DNA from: Isotricha intestinalis
Lineage: Eukaryota > Ciliophora > Litostomatea > Vestibuliferida > Isotrichidae
Reading direction: 5' to 3'
Assembly: GCA_023807065.1 (NCBI GenBank)
Contig: JAJJLU010004348.1
Coordinates: 1-14,525, forward strand
Length of the DNA stretch: 14,525 bases
Positions 6,498 to 14,525 of the stretch are shown in pieces. The notes under the pieces were generated by a model. It was not told the DNA's origin. It worked only from the letters and a program-made list of their open reading frames with translations, and ran no database searches. The translations under genes were made by a program, and so were the position numbers. Position 1 is the stretch's first letter. Each line of letters opens with the position of its first letter.

Positions 6498-9194
6498 TTA
6501 TTTTTTTATGTTTACTATTTTTCTTGATGACAAAATAGAATTTTTATATTTTTTATATAATATTTCGAACAAATTTTTCTCATTTTGAGGGCAAGTTTGA
6601 TAATAAGGAAAAAATGAATCATAAGAAAATAATAAATATAATTCTTCATATGGGTTAAAATAATTGACAACATATAAAGATATATGCTGATAAATATTTT
6701 TATTATTTTCCTGAAAGGGAATTAACTTTTCATAACATTCATCAAAATCAAAATTTTTATTTATATTAATATCAAAATAATTTTGTTTATTTTCTTTATT
6801 ATTTCTATTATGAAAATAATTAATTAAATTATTATTATCTTCGTTTAATTTTTTCTTTTTTTCCTCTAATAATTCACTAAAATCCTTTAATAATTTGATT
6901 AATAAAGATATAATATTTTGATAATATTTTTTTGGAAAAATTGGATTTCTAACTAATTTAATAGTTGAATATATGATTAATTTTATTTCTTTTAAAGTTA
7001 AACTATTTATTGAATTAAATAGCATATTATCATTAAATAATTGAAAATAATTGTTCATTATTTTTTCAGATTGATTTTCATAATTAATTTGAATGTTGAT
7101 AATTAAAATAGAAACTAAGATAAAAGAAAAATTTTTGATTTTATATAAATCTAATAACTTTATTAATAATTTAAAGTTTTCTTGGGGGTTAAAATTATAT
7201 ATTGAATATAATAAATTAATAAAATTAAAATTTAATTCAATTATATTCAAATTATTTTCTTTTTGGGGAAATGAAATCATTGATTGAATAATTGATATTT
7301 CTTCCATAATAAATGAAAAAAATAAAGATAACATTTCAATATTATTAAATATTATATTTTTATTTTTTTTTAAAATAATGATTAAAAAATCTATATGAAA
7401 TTGATTTAATAAACTTTTATGATTTATTAATTTTTCAATATAATTATATAATGTTTCTAGCAAAACTACATCATTTTCAATATTAATTTTATCTAAGATT
7501 TGAGTTTCAAAATTTGTAACAAATGATTCATCTTCTTTTCCAATAAAAATTTGACATTTCTTTATAATGATTTCTTGATAAATGATATTTATAAGTTTAG
7601 GAAAAAGAAAATACATTTTTTGGAGTGATATTATATTATTTATGTTTAACATAATGTCTAAATAACACACATTATTTTTTTTATTTGAAAATATTTTATA
7701 TATTATTTTATATTCTAATTGTTGGAAAAAATTCATTTTATTATTTAAAATCGATGAAATTATATCTTTAGAAAATAAATATTCTTTATCATTTGAATAA
7801 TTATTATATAATTTTAATAAAATGAAATTTATATTATTTTTCGTTATTTCATTTTTCAGAATCAAATAATTTTTTAAAATAAAATTTAAAAGATTAAATT
7901 TTTGATTTTCTCTAAATAATAATGTTCCATATAACATCATAAAATATATATCATTTAGTGATTCTATATTTTCTTGTATTTTATTAAACAAAATTGAATT
8001 TAATTCATTGAATATTGATATTCTATAATTTTTCATTATTATCAAACATAAAATATGCTTACTTATTATATTTCCAAAATTATCAATACATTTTTTCGTA
8101 ATATATTCTGAGAAATTATCAAATTTTAATAATAAAAGCATCAATATTTCATAAACTTTTGATATTAAATTTTCATTTGAAAAAGAAGTTATACTATCAA
8201 AAATATTATAAATTATATCTTTTGGATTCTCAATGTTTTCTAAAAGTGGATAAATTGTTTTTCCAAAAAAATAAAAAATTTTATCTTGAATATCATTTGA
8301 TAATATAATATTCCTAAGACATTCTTTAATTATTTTTAATAAAGAATTTATATAATCTTTATCATCTAAAAATAAAAATATTTTATGAGATAAAAGAAAA
8401 TTAAATATTTTTACTAGATATTCATTATCATTCCTTAATTTTAAAATTTCATTGAATAATTTGATAATTATTTTTAAATTTACATCCTCAAATTCTAAAG
8501 AAGAAAATAAAATTTTAGAAATAATTGAAATATCATTATCGTTTAAAGTAAAGTCTGCTGTCATTAAAATTCCATAAATTAACTCTATAATTTTATTTGT
8601 TATTTCAATATCTTTAGTATTATTTGAAATATGTTCTATAATCGATAAAATATTATTCTTATTTTGTATAAATTTATAAATACTTGATAAAATGAGTAAA
8701 TAATTATAATAATTGATTTGTTCTTGATTATCCTGTTTTAAATTATTACAAATATCTATTAAAATATTATCAAGGAATAAATATATTTCATTTACGTTTT
8801 CATTATTTGAATTAATTATATAAATTATTATTTGCCTTATCAATTCAATTATTTTTTCTTTTATATTTAAATCATTATCATTTAAGTAAATTAATCCTAT
8901 TATACTTATAATTTTCTCTTTAAAATAATGTATTGATATATTTTTAAAATTCATTTCATTTTTAATTAAATTAATAAAAAAATTAAGAAAAAATACTTTT
9001 TCTTCATTATTAAATAAAATAAAATCTTTAGTGATAACAGAAAATAATATATCTTTTAAAGAATAAAAATTATTTTGAATTTTATCTAAATTCTGTTTTT
9101 TCACCCAAGTAATAAAAGTATTTATATCATAATTAGATTTGTCAAAAAAAAAATTAAAATCTTTTTTTTTATTATTATGAAATGTTAATTCCAT
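6498..9194 (-). CDS. Large helical-repeat (HEAT/ARM-like) protein, function unknown
   Basis: The product is 898 residues and I do not recognise it with confidence. It is almost wholly alpha-helical in appearance: amphipathic stretches of 15-20 residues rich in Ile, Leu, Phe, Asn and Lys are separated by short Asn-rich turns from about residue 25 to 790, as in HEAT or ARM solenoids. There is no signal peptide, membrane segment or catalytic motif I can see. The C-terminal 60 residues (a charged acidic loop, then IYQHISLYVVNYF, then YYQTCPQNEKNLFEILYKKY) recall the ends of importin-beta-type karyopherins, but the N-terminus lacks a recognisable importin-beta start, so this is weak. The ATG follows an in-frame TAA only six bases upstream (9198-9200 on the plus strand), so the start is well constrained unless an intron precedes it. 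It is divergent from the Myb gene. Stop is TAA. Confidence 0.65.
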   Translation of the reverse strand: MELTFHNNKKKDFNFFFDKSNYDINTFITWVKKQNLDKIQNNFYSLKDILFSVITKDFILFNNEEKVFFLNFFINLIKNEMNFKNISIHYFKEKIISIIGLIYLNDNDLNIKEKIIELIRQIIIYIINSNNENVNEIYLFLDNILIDICNNLKQDNQEQINYYNYLLILSSIYKFIQNKNNILSIIEHISNNTKDIEITNKIIELIYGILMTADFTLNDNDISIISKILFSSLEFEDVNLKIIIKLFNEILKLRNDNEYLVKIFNFLLSHKIFLFLDDKDYINSLLKIIKECLRNIILSNDIQDKIFYFFGKTIYPLLENIENPKDIIYNIFDSITSFSNENLISKVYEILMLLLLKFDNFSEYITKKCIDNFGNIISKHILCLIIMKNYRISIFNELNSILFNKIQENIESLNDIYFMMLYGTLLFRENQKFNLLNFILKNYLILKNEITKNNINFILLKLYNNYSNDKEYLFSKDIISSILNNKMNFFQQLEYKIIYKIFSNKKNNVCYLDIMLNINNIISLQKMYFLFPKLINIIYQEIIIKKCQIFIGKEDESFVTNFETQILDKINIENDVVLLETLYNYIEKLINHKSLLNQFHIDFLIIILKKNKNIIFNNIEMLSLFFSFIMEEISIIQSMISFPQKENNLNIIELNFNFINLLYSIYNFNPQENFKLLIKLLDLYKIKNFSFILVSILIINIQINYENQSEKIMNNYFQLFNDNMLFNSINSLTLKEIKLIIYSTIKLVRNPIFPKKYYQNIISLLIKLLKDFSELLEEKKKKLNEDNNNLINYFHNRNNKENKQNYFDININKNFDFDECYEKLIPFQENNKNIYQHISLYVVNYFNPYEELYLLFSYDSFFPYYQTCPQNEKNLFEILYKKYKNSILSSRKIVNIKK

Positions 9195-9625
9195 AATTTA
9201 TAATTTTTTAAATAATTTATTTTGATAATATAAATTAATAATTATAAAAGGTTAATACTTTCATTTTTATTTAATGCTAATTTTAGAATATTTGTTTTTT
9301 CATATGTTAGAATCTTTTTTTCTTTAAATGATTATCTTATTATAGAAAAAAATGAAATAATATTTTTTTTTCTATCAATTATTGAAAGAAATTAAAGGGA
9401 AAACAAACAATAACACGATAAAAATAAATGCATTTCAAATAGTGTATAAAGAAAATACATTTAATTTTTAAAAAACCAAATTTAAAAAAAGAAATCATCA
9501 GAAAAATAAAAAAAAATAAAAGAATAAAAACCATTATCAAGTTTAAAAAAATAGGTCATAATATTTAGTTTAAATCATTAAAAAAATTATATATAATAGT
9601 GTCTAAATAAAATTAAATTAAAAAT
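9195..9625. promoter_or_regulatory. Divergent spacer between the helical-repeat and Myb genes
   Basis: This 431-bp non-coding spacer must hold the promoters of both divergent genes. It contains a perfect 11-bp inverted repeat, ATAGAAAAAAA (9342-9352) and TTTTTTTCTAT (9365-9375), with a 12-base loop. The remainder is AT-rich and poly-A-rich near the Myb start. No RNA gene or conserved promoter element was identified. Confidence 0.45.
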
Positions 9626-10512
9626 ATGTCATCATTGAATGGTCAAAAAATAAAATACAAAGAACATTCAGAAGAAAGTACAGAAAAAGAAGAAGATTTC
9701 ATGTCCCAAAGTCAAAATAATTTACCTGTAGGAAAATCAATTTGGACAAAATTTGTAAAAAAAATAAATATATAATATAAAAATTTATAAAAAAATAGGA
9801 AGATGATTCATTAAGGAAAATAGTAAATTTAAAAGGACCATCAGATTGGAAAAATATATCATTATTAATGCAAAAAAAATATGGAATAAAAAACAAATCA
9901 AGTAAACAATGTAGAGAAAGATGGGTAAATTCATTATGTCCAAATATAAATAAAGGAACATGGAGTGAAAAAGAAGAAAAAATTCTATTTTTAACACAAT
10001 TAAAAATTGGAAATAAATGGTCAGAATTAGCTAAATTATTACCAGGAAGAAGTGAGAATGATATTAAAAATCATTTTTATTCTAAATTAAGAAAATATAT
10101 TAGAAAAATGTGTAAAAAATTACATAAATCTAAATTATTAGAAGCTAAAGGAATTAATTCTAATATGTATTCTGCTACTAAAGTATATTCACTTATTCAA
10201 GTTAAAAATGTTCCTTTAGTTTCTTTAAGTTTAAGAACTATTATTAATGTTATTTTAAATGATTATTTAGATAAACAAGAAAGATTAAATCTATTACAAG
10301 AATCGGCTTTTAATGAAGAAAAATTAAATTATAATAGGAATTTTGAATATTTAAGAAATAAAAGAAATTTAAATTCTAATAAAAGAAATAAATATTTTGA
10401 AGATTATTCTAATGAAGATGATAATAATAATGAAAATGAAGAAATATCTCGTTTTTTCAATAAAAAAAAAGATGGAATTAATATTTTTGAAGAATTATTA
10501 AATGATGATTAG
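9626..10512 (+). CDS. Two-repeat (R2R3-type) Myb DNA-binding protein, two exons
   Basis: Exons are 9626-9754 and 9799-10512, joined across a 44-nt phase-0 intron, giving 280 residues. Exon 1 supplies 43 residues and ends in SIWTKF; exon 2 opens with EDDSLRKIV, so the splice rebuilds the first Myb repeat, WTKFEDDSL. Repeat 1 spans about 38-90 with tryptophans at 40, 60 and 85 (CRERWVN). Repeat 2 spans about 95-143 with tryptophans at 98 and 117, and Phe136 in the third position (IKNHFYSKLRK), a common Myb substitution. The third helices (KQCRERW and NDIKNHF) are the DNA-reading helices. Residues 145-280 are basic and then acidic and Asn-rich, with no known domain. The protein is a probable nuclear transcription factor; targets are unknown. 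The ATG begins an exon that shows no homology of its own for about 35 residues, so the start is good but not certain. Stop is TAG. Confidence 0.88.
9755..9798 (+). other. 44-nt spliceosomal intron in the Myb gene
   Basis: The intron begins GTAAAA and ends ATAG. Apart from its terminal donor and acceptor bases it is all A and T, with no obvious C-containing branch point. It lies between codon 43 (TTT) and codon 44 (GAA), phase 0. Without splicing, translation would stop at a TAA inside it; with splicing, a canonical Myb repeat is restored. Its small size and GTAAAA...TAG form are typical of ciliate introns. Confidence 0.88.
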
Positions 10513-10607
10513 ATTCTTTTGGTTTATAAATTATTATAAATTATTAATAATTAAATATTTTTTAATTAAAATAATTTTTAATTTGACCCATAAATTAAAT
10601 TATTACC

Positions 10608-10681
10608 TATCTAATTTAAAAAATAATTTATTTAAATAAATTAGATAATAATCAGATATGTTTTATATCTAATTGTTATCT
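10608..10681. other. Two overlapping hairpin-forming inverted repeats
   Basis: Hairpin A pairs TATCTAATTTA (10608-10618) with TAAATTAGATA (10637-10647), perfect over 11 bp with an 18-base loop. Hairpin B pairs 10643-10659 with 10665-10681, 17 bp with a single C/A mismatch and one G-T wobble around loop GTTTT; its innermost six pairs (AGATAT/ATATCT) are perfect. The right arm of A overlaps the left arm of B, so the two folds exclude each other. They lie 96-169 bases after the Myb stop, within the 420-bp spacer 10513-10932. They may be a 3'-end or small-RNA structure or a cruciform. AT-rich DNA raises the chance background. Confidence 0.4.
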
Positions 10682-10755
10682 TTAATAGCATTATATTTAA
10701 TGATATAATAATTTCTTTTTATATTATAAATAAAATGCAAAGAAAAATTTTGATT

Positions 10756-10785
10756 TGAGTCAGCTTAAATGACAAATTATGTCAT
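10756..10785. promoter_or_regulatory. Cluster of bZIP-like palindromic sites
   Basis: TGAGTCA at 10756-10762 is the exact AP-1-type heptamer, and it is followed seven bases later by ATGACA-N5-TGTCAT (10769-10785), a perfect inverted repeat sharing the TGAC/GTCA half-site. The block sits in a locally less AT-rich patch (about 10756-10805) some 150-180 bases before the ATG of the coiled-coil gene. The rest of the 10513-10932 spacer is plain AT-rich sequence. Binding by any bZIP protein is inference. Confidence 0.35.
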
Positions 10786-10932
10786 ATTAGCGTTACACTT
10801 ATCGAACAAATAAAAATAAAAATGTAATTAATTACTTTAATAAAATTAATTTAATTCAATTTTTAAAAATTTAAATTTTAAAAAATTATTTTGATGAAAA
10901 AAAATTAACTGATATAAATAATTAAAACATAA

Positions 10933-13900
10933 ATGAAAAAGACAGAAATAAAAGCTCAATCCTATAATACAAAAACACAAAATTCTCAAATTAAAAATAA
11001 ATATGTTCAAAATATTCAAAATATATTTACATCTGTCTATGACGATGAGTTTATTGGATTAATAAATGAATTATCACTTTTAATAAAAGCATTTTATAAA
11101 TCAATAAGCCCAAATTTATCAATAACAAAAAATGTATTAAATTCATCAGAATTAACTTCAAATAATATAAATGATATTCATTTATCATTAAAACAAACTT
11201 TTTCAGAAATTGAAAATGCTTTTAATAAATTTTATCAGAATGCAAAAATAATTTTTAAAAAAATGAAAGTTTATAGAAATGAAAAAATAGAAAATATAAT
11301 TAATAGTACTCAAAAAATTGATTCACCAAAAAGACAAAATGATAATAATTTAAATAAAAGTGGAATAACAAATAATAATATAAATATTTCAAATAATATA
11401 ATTCATAATGATGGAATAAATGTGAATGGAACAAATTTTTCAATGATTATTAATAATACAGAAAATAATATAAATAATAATATTAAATTAAAATTAGATA
11501 AATTAAAAACAGAAAATTCTCTTTTGAAAAAAAAGTTAGAAATGTTTGAAAAAAAAAATAAAACAATATCACCAAATAAAATTCCTAAACCAATAAAAAT
11601 TGAAAATTATACTAATAAAACAAAAAATTTAAGAGGAAGTCATAATCCAAGAATTAACTCTAGTGTTAATGATGATGAAAGAAATAATACTTCTATTAGT
11701 CAAAATTTAAGTTTTTATGATGAAAAATTAAAAATGTTTCAAAAAGAAAATGAAAAATATAAGAAAGATTTACATAAATTATCTTATGAAATAAATAGAT
11801 TTTTAATTAATTTTAAACAAATTAAAAATTTAGAAATTCCAGAAGGATTAAAAACCAGTTTAGAAAAGGGAAAAACTACTTTAAGCCAATTAACTGCAAA
11901 TTTTTTAAAAAAAAATTCATTAAATGATATCTCTTTAACTTCTCCAAATACATCTTATAATAAAGAAAATAATGAATTAAAAAGTATAAAAGAATCAATA
12001 AATAAAATAAAATGTGAAAAAGAAAAAATTAAAAATTATAATGCAGAATTAAGAAAAGAAATAGAAAAATTAAAAAATTCAACACCACAAAATACTAATA
12101 AAAATAATAATAATAATAATAACAATAATAATAACAATAAAAATAATAATAATAATAATAACAATAATAATAGTAAAAATAATAATAATAATAATAATTC
12201 AAAATTAAATAATAAACAGCATTTAAAAAAAGAATCTATAAGTTCAAATAATAGTAATATAAATATTTTAAAAAATCAAAATGAAGAATTAAAAAAGAAA
12301 AATGAAGAATTAAATTCTAAATTATCAAAAAAAGAAAATTTAATGCATAAAAATTCAGTAGAACATAATAATACAGTAAATCAATTAAATGAACAAATTA
12401 ATCAATTAAAATCAAGAAATTCAGATTTAAAAAATGAATTATTAACTTTAAATGTTGCTTTTTCAAAAACTTCAAAAGAATTAGTAAAAAATACTAATAA
12501 CTCAAACTTACAAAATAATAAACAATCTGATAATCAAATTTTAAATTTAAATAAAAAAAATACAGATTTAACCAATCAATTAAATGAAGCCAATGAATTA
12601 ATTAATAAATATGAAAATAAAATAAAAGAATTAAATATAAATGAAATTTCAATAAGAAATAAATATGAAGATGAAATTGAAGAAATGAAAAATAATAATG
12701 AAAAAAATTTAAAAGAAATTAAGAAATTAAAAAATGAAAATGATAATTTAAAACAAGAAAAAATAAATTTAAATTTAGAAAATGAAAATGATAAATTAAA
12801 AAAGGAAATTGTAGATTCTGAAAAAAGAATAGATGAACAAAAAGAAAAATTAAATGAATTAATAGATTTGAAAAATAAAGACATTTCACAATTAAAAGAA
12901 AAAATTGAAGATATAACAAAAAATAAAATTAATGATATAAATGTTGAAAAAGAAAAACTTAAAAAAGAAAAAGAAATAGCAATTGCTTTAAAAGAAAATG
13001 AAATTAAATTGCTTAAAGCAAATATAAAACAATTAGAATTTCAATTAGAAAATAAAGAAAAAAATTCAATTATAGATTCAATTAAAAAAGAACATAAAGA
13101 ACAAATAAATTTATTTGAAAATTTAATAAATGAATTAAAAGGAAATTTAAAAGAAAAACAAAATGAAATTGAAGAGTTAAATAATAAAATTCAAAATAAT
13201 GATTCAAGTCATTCTTCTATAATACAATCAAAAGATATTTTATTAAATGAACTAAAGAAAAAAGTAACAGAAGAAAAAAATGAAAATGAAAAAATGAATA
13301 ATGAATTAATGAAAAATGAAAAAGAATTAAAAGAACTAAAATTAGAAATAAAGGAAAAAGATAATAAAATACTTAATTGTCAAAAAGAATTTGAAAATGT
13401 AAATGAAAAATTAATCAAAAATATAAATGAATATTGTATTTTAAATGATGAAATAAAAGAATTAAAAGATAATAATTTAATTTTAGATGAAAAGGTTAAA
13501 AATTTAACAAATGAAAAAAACCAAAATTTAGATTTATTAAAAAAAACAAAAGAAGATTTTTTAAAAAAAGAAGAAGATTATAAAGTTAATATTGATTCTT
13601 TAAAAAAACAAATACAAGTAAATGAAATAAATATTATTTCATTGAATGAAAAATTACAATTAAAAGATGAAGAAATTGCAATATTTAATAAAAATAATGG
13701 AATTTCAAATACAGAAAAAGACAATTTAGTAATTGAACTTCAAAAATATAAAAATGAAAATTCAAAATTATTACAATTAAAAAAAGAAGAAGAAGATAAA
13801 TTAAAACAAAATATAAATTCAATTCAAAAAGAATTAAATTTAGAAAAAGAAAGAAATATAATTTTATCTTCTGAAAAGAAAAATGCTGATGATAAAGTTT

Positions 13901-14451
13901 CTTCATCTTTAAAATTACAAAATGAATTGAATGAAAAATTAAAGAATACAAACTTAGAATTTGATAAATTTAAAAATGAAGAAAAGAAAAATTATGAAAA
14001 TAAAATAAATGAATTAAATAAAGAGATAGAAAAAATGAAAAATATTACAAATCAACAAATAAAAGAAAAGTCTTCAAATGAAAAATTAATTGAAGAATTA
14101 AAGTTAAAAAATCTAAATGATAATAATACTTTAGAAAAACAAATTAAGAAATTGGAAAAAGAAAATATTGAACTTTCAAATAAAAATACTGATTTATTAG
14201 AAAGAAATAATAATAATAATAAAAAAAACAATGAATCAATTGAAAAAATGAAAAAAGAAATTCAAAATATAAATAATAAAAATAAGGAAATTAATAAAAA
14301 ATATGATGAATTATTAAATAATTATAATAAAAATTTAAAAGAAAAAAATGATACAAAAACAAAATCAGAAAATAAAATAAAAGATTATCAAAAAGAAAAA
14401 TTACAATTATTAGAGAAAATTAAAAAAAATGAAGAAGAGATAAAAAAATAA
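10933..14451 (+). CDS. Giant coiled-coil protein with poly-Asn, 3' end probably beyond window
   Basis: This gene encodes 1172 residues up to the first in-frame TAA. Residues 30-125 look like a small helical domain (DDEFIGLINELSLLIKAFY; FYQNAKIIFKKMK) not assigned to a family. Residues 130-170 are Asn-rich linker. A first coiled coil lies at about 175-215, a further helical stretch at 240-300 and another coil at about 345-384; poly-Asn runs about 386-425, and then a near-continuous Lys/Glu/Asn/Leu coiled coil fills 430-1172. There is no motor domain, kinase or membrane segment. Such proteins are typically cytoskeletal, basal-body or Golgi scaffolds; no specific name is justified. The start is fixed by an in-frame TAA immediately before the ATG (cataaATG). 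After the TAA at 14449 the same frame continues as coiled coil to the window end, so the true protein probably extends further (see the separate entry). Confidence 0.75.
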   Translation: MKKTEIKAQSYNTKTQNSQIKNKYVQNIQNIFTSVYDDEFIGLINELSLLIKAFYKSISPNLSITKNVLNSSELTSNNINDIHLSLKQTFSEIENAFNKFYQNAKIIFKKMKVYRNEKIENIINSTQKIDSPKRQNDNNLNKSGITNNNINISNNIIHNDGINVNGTNFSMIINNTENNINNNIKLKLDKLKTENSLLKKKLEMFEKKNKTISPNKIPKPIKIENYTNKTKNLRGSHNPRINSSVNDDERNNTSISQNLSFYDEKLKMFQKENEKYKKDLHKLSYEINRFLINFKQIKNLEIPEGLKTSLEKGKTTLSQLTANFLKKNSLNDISLTSPNTSYNKENNELKSIKESINKIKCEKEKIKNYNAELRKEIEKLKNSTPQNTNKNNNNNNNNNNNNKNNNNNNNNNNSKNNNNNNNSKLNNKQHLKKESISSNNSNINILKNQNEELKKKNEELNSKLSKKENLMHKNSVEHNNTVNQLNEQINQLKSRNSDLKNELLTLNVAFSKTSKELVKNTNNSNLQNNKQSDNQILNLNKKNTDLTNQLNEANELINKYENKIKELNINEISIRNKYEDEIEEMKNNNEKNLKEIKKLKNENDNLKQEKINLNLENENDKLKKEIVDSEKRIDEQKEKLNELIDLKNKDISQLKEKIEDITKNKINDINVEKEKLKKEKEIAIALKENEIKLLKANIKQLEFQLENKEKNSIIDSIKKEHKEQINLFENLINELKGNLKEKQNEIEELNNKIQNNDSSHSSIIQSKDILLNELKKKVTEEKNENEKMNNELMKNEKELKELKLEIKEKDNKILNCQKEFENVNEKLIKNINEYCILNDEIKELKDNNLILDEKVKNLTNEKNQNLDLLKKTKEDFLKKEEDYKVNIDSLKKQIQVNEINIISLNEKLQLKDEEIAIFNKNNGISNTEKDNLVIELQKYKNENSKLLQLKKEEEDKLKQNINSIQKELNLEKERNIILSSEKKNADDKVSSSLKLQNELNEKLKNTNLEFDKFKNEEKKNYENKINELNKEIEKMKNITNQQIKEKSSNEKLIEELKLKNLNDNNTLEKQIKKLEKENIELSNKNTDLLERNNNNNKKNNESIEKMKKEIQNINNKNKEINKKYDELLNNYNKNLKEKNDTKTKSENKIKDYQKEKLQLLEKIKKNEEEIKK
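12102..12199 (+). repeat. AAT microsatellite encoding poly-Asn
   Basis: A nearly continuous run of AAT codons with scattered AAC and AAA codons encodes about 33 residues, nearly all Asn, broken by Lys and Ser. The AAC interruptions change the DNA repeat without changing the amino acid, which would be expected to slow slippage or reflect selection on the protein. A short second run lies at about 14206-14220. Asn runs are a normal consequence of strong AT bias and are also seen in other AT-rich protists. Confidence 0.9.
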
Positions 14452-14525
14452 AAAGAAGATAATTTAAAAATTACAAAAAAAAACAATGAATTAATAAAAA
14501 ATTTAGAATCATCTTCTTCTAATTC
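14449..14525 (+). other. In-frame TAA followed by continued coiled-coil frame
   Basis: After the TAA at 14449-14451 the same frame remains open for 24 codons to the window end, reading KEDNLKITKKNNELIKNLE and then a Ser run. The upstream sequence ends EEIKK, so the two halves read as one coiled coil with a single interrupted position where Gln (CAA) would fit. The other two forward frames hit a stop within about five codons. No GT donor occurs in the roughly 300 bases before the TAA, so a canonical intron does not easily remove it. Possibilities are a T/C sequence or assembly error, an allelic or pseudogenising mutation, or readthrough. Confidence 0.6.

Noticed and set aside
9699..9997. Minus-strand open frames over the Myb exon junction.
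   Set aside because: They overlap the Myb repeats, which are clearly coded on the plus strand, and have no recognisable features.
12576..13951. Three minus-strand open frames inside the coiled-coil gene, rich in Phe, Ser and Leu and looking like membrane peptides.
   Set aside because: The reverse complement of GAA/AAA/AAT-rich codons automatically gives TTC/TTT/ATT codons. The sense strand carries a continuous coiled coil over the same interval.
14206..14235. Second Asn/Lys run as evidence of a frame shift or insertion in the coiled-coil gene.
   Set aside because: The frame is maintained on both sides and the run is a short AAT/AAA stretch that is ordinary for this composition.
36..14525. 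A global TAA=Gln or TGA=Trp genetic code.
   Set aside because: Several genes end at TAA with non-coding sequence after it and plausible family lengths, Gln is written CAA/CAG, and Trp is TGG. Only one suspicious in-frame TAA is seen.
1..14525. Telomeres, tRNA or rRNA genes, transposons, CRISPR arrays or viral genes.
   Set aside because: There are no G/C-rich telomeric repeats at either edge, no tRNA-like T-arm in a foldable context, no transposase, reverse transcriptase, capsid or other such domains, and no regularly spaced repeats other than the in-gene minisatellite and the AAT run.

Overview
This is a nuclear window from an extremely AT-rich eukaryote. The genes are protein-coding with short AT-rich spacers, A-rich start contexts, a 44-nt GTAAAA...ATAG intron, and proteins dominated by Asn, Lys, Ile and Glu. 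An LRRC23-like radial-spoke protein implies a cell with motile cilia or flagella. The complete genes end in TAA or TAG, while Gln is written CAA/CAG and Trp TGG, so the nuclear code looks standard apart from one in-frame TAA near the right edge. The short ciliate-like intron, ciliary gene content, extreme AT bias and standard code best fit a ciliate lineage that kept the standard code, for example a litostome or rumen entodiniomorph type. That placement is inference. Other flagellated AT-rich protists, parabasalids or anaerobic gut fungi are not excluded. No telomere, mobile element, tRNA or rRNA was seen.

Layout, left to right. (1) 36-1058 (+): a roughly ten-helix membrane protein, perhaps of drug/metabolite-transporter type. 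(2) 1059-2237: a 1.2-kb non-coding spacer. (3) 2238-4085 (+): a 615-residue protein with degenerate EF-hand-like segments. (4) 4244-4870 (-): an EEF1AKMT4/METTL13-type SAM methyltransferase, convergent with the previous gene. (5) 4997-6277 (+): an LRRC23-like protein sharing a 126-bp divergent promoter with the methyltransferase, with an acidic EEGNEG minisatellite tail. (6) 6498-9194 (-): an 898-residue helical-repeat protein of unknown function. (7) 9626-10512 (+): a two-repeat Myb DNA-binding protein whose first exon is recovered only by splicing a 44-nt intron. (8) 10513-10932: a structured spacer with two overlapping hairpins and a cluster of bZIP-like palindromes. (9) 10933 to at least 14451 (+): a giant coiled-coil protein with poly-Asn. 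Its frame meets a TAA at 14449-14451 and then continues as coiled coil to the window end.

Functional picture. The LRRC23-like gene and possibly the EF-hand and coiled-coil genes point to the axoneme, basal body or cytoskeleton. The methyltransferase probably modifies a translation factor or another protein. The Myb protein is a transcription factor candidate. Nothing shows an operon-like system, and no undescribed multi-gene system is evident. The oddest signals are the in-frame TAA, the structured spacer before the coiled-coil gene and the repeat tail of the LRR protein.
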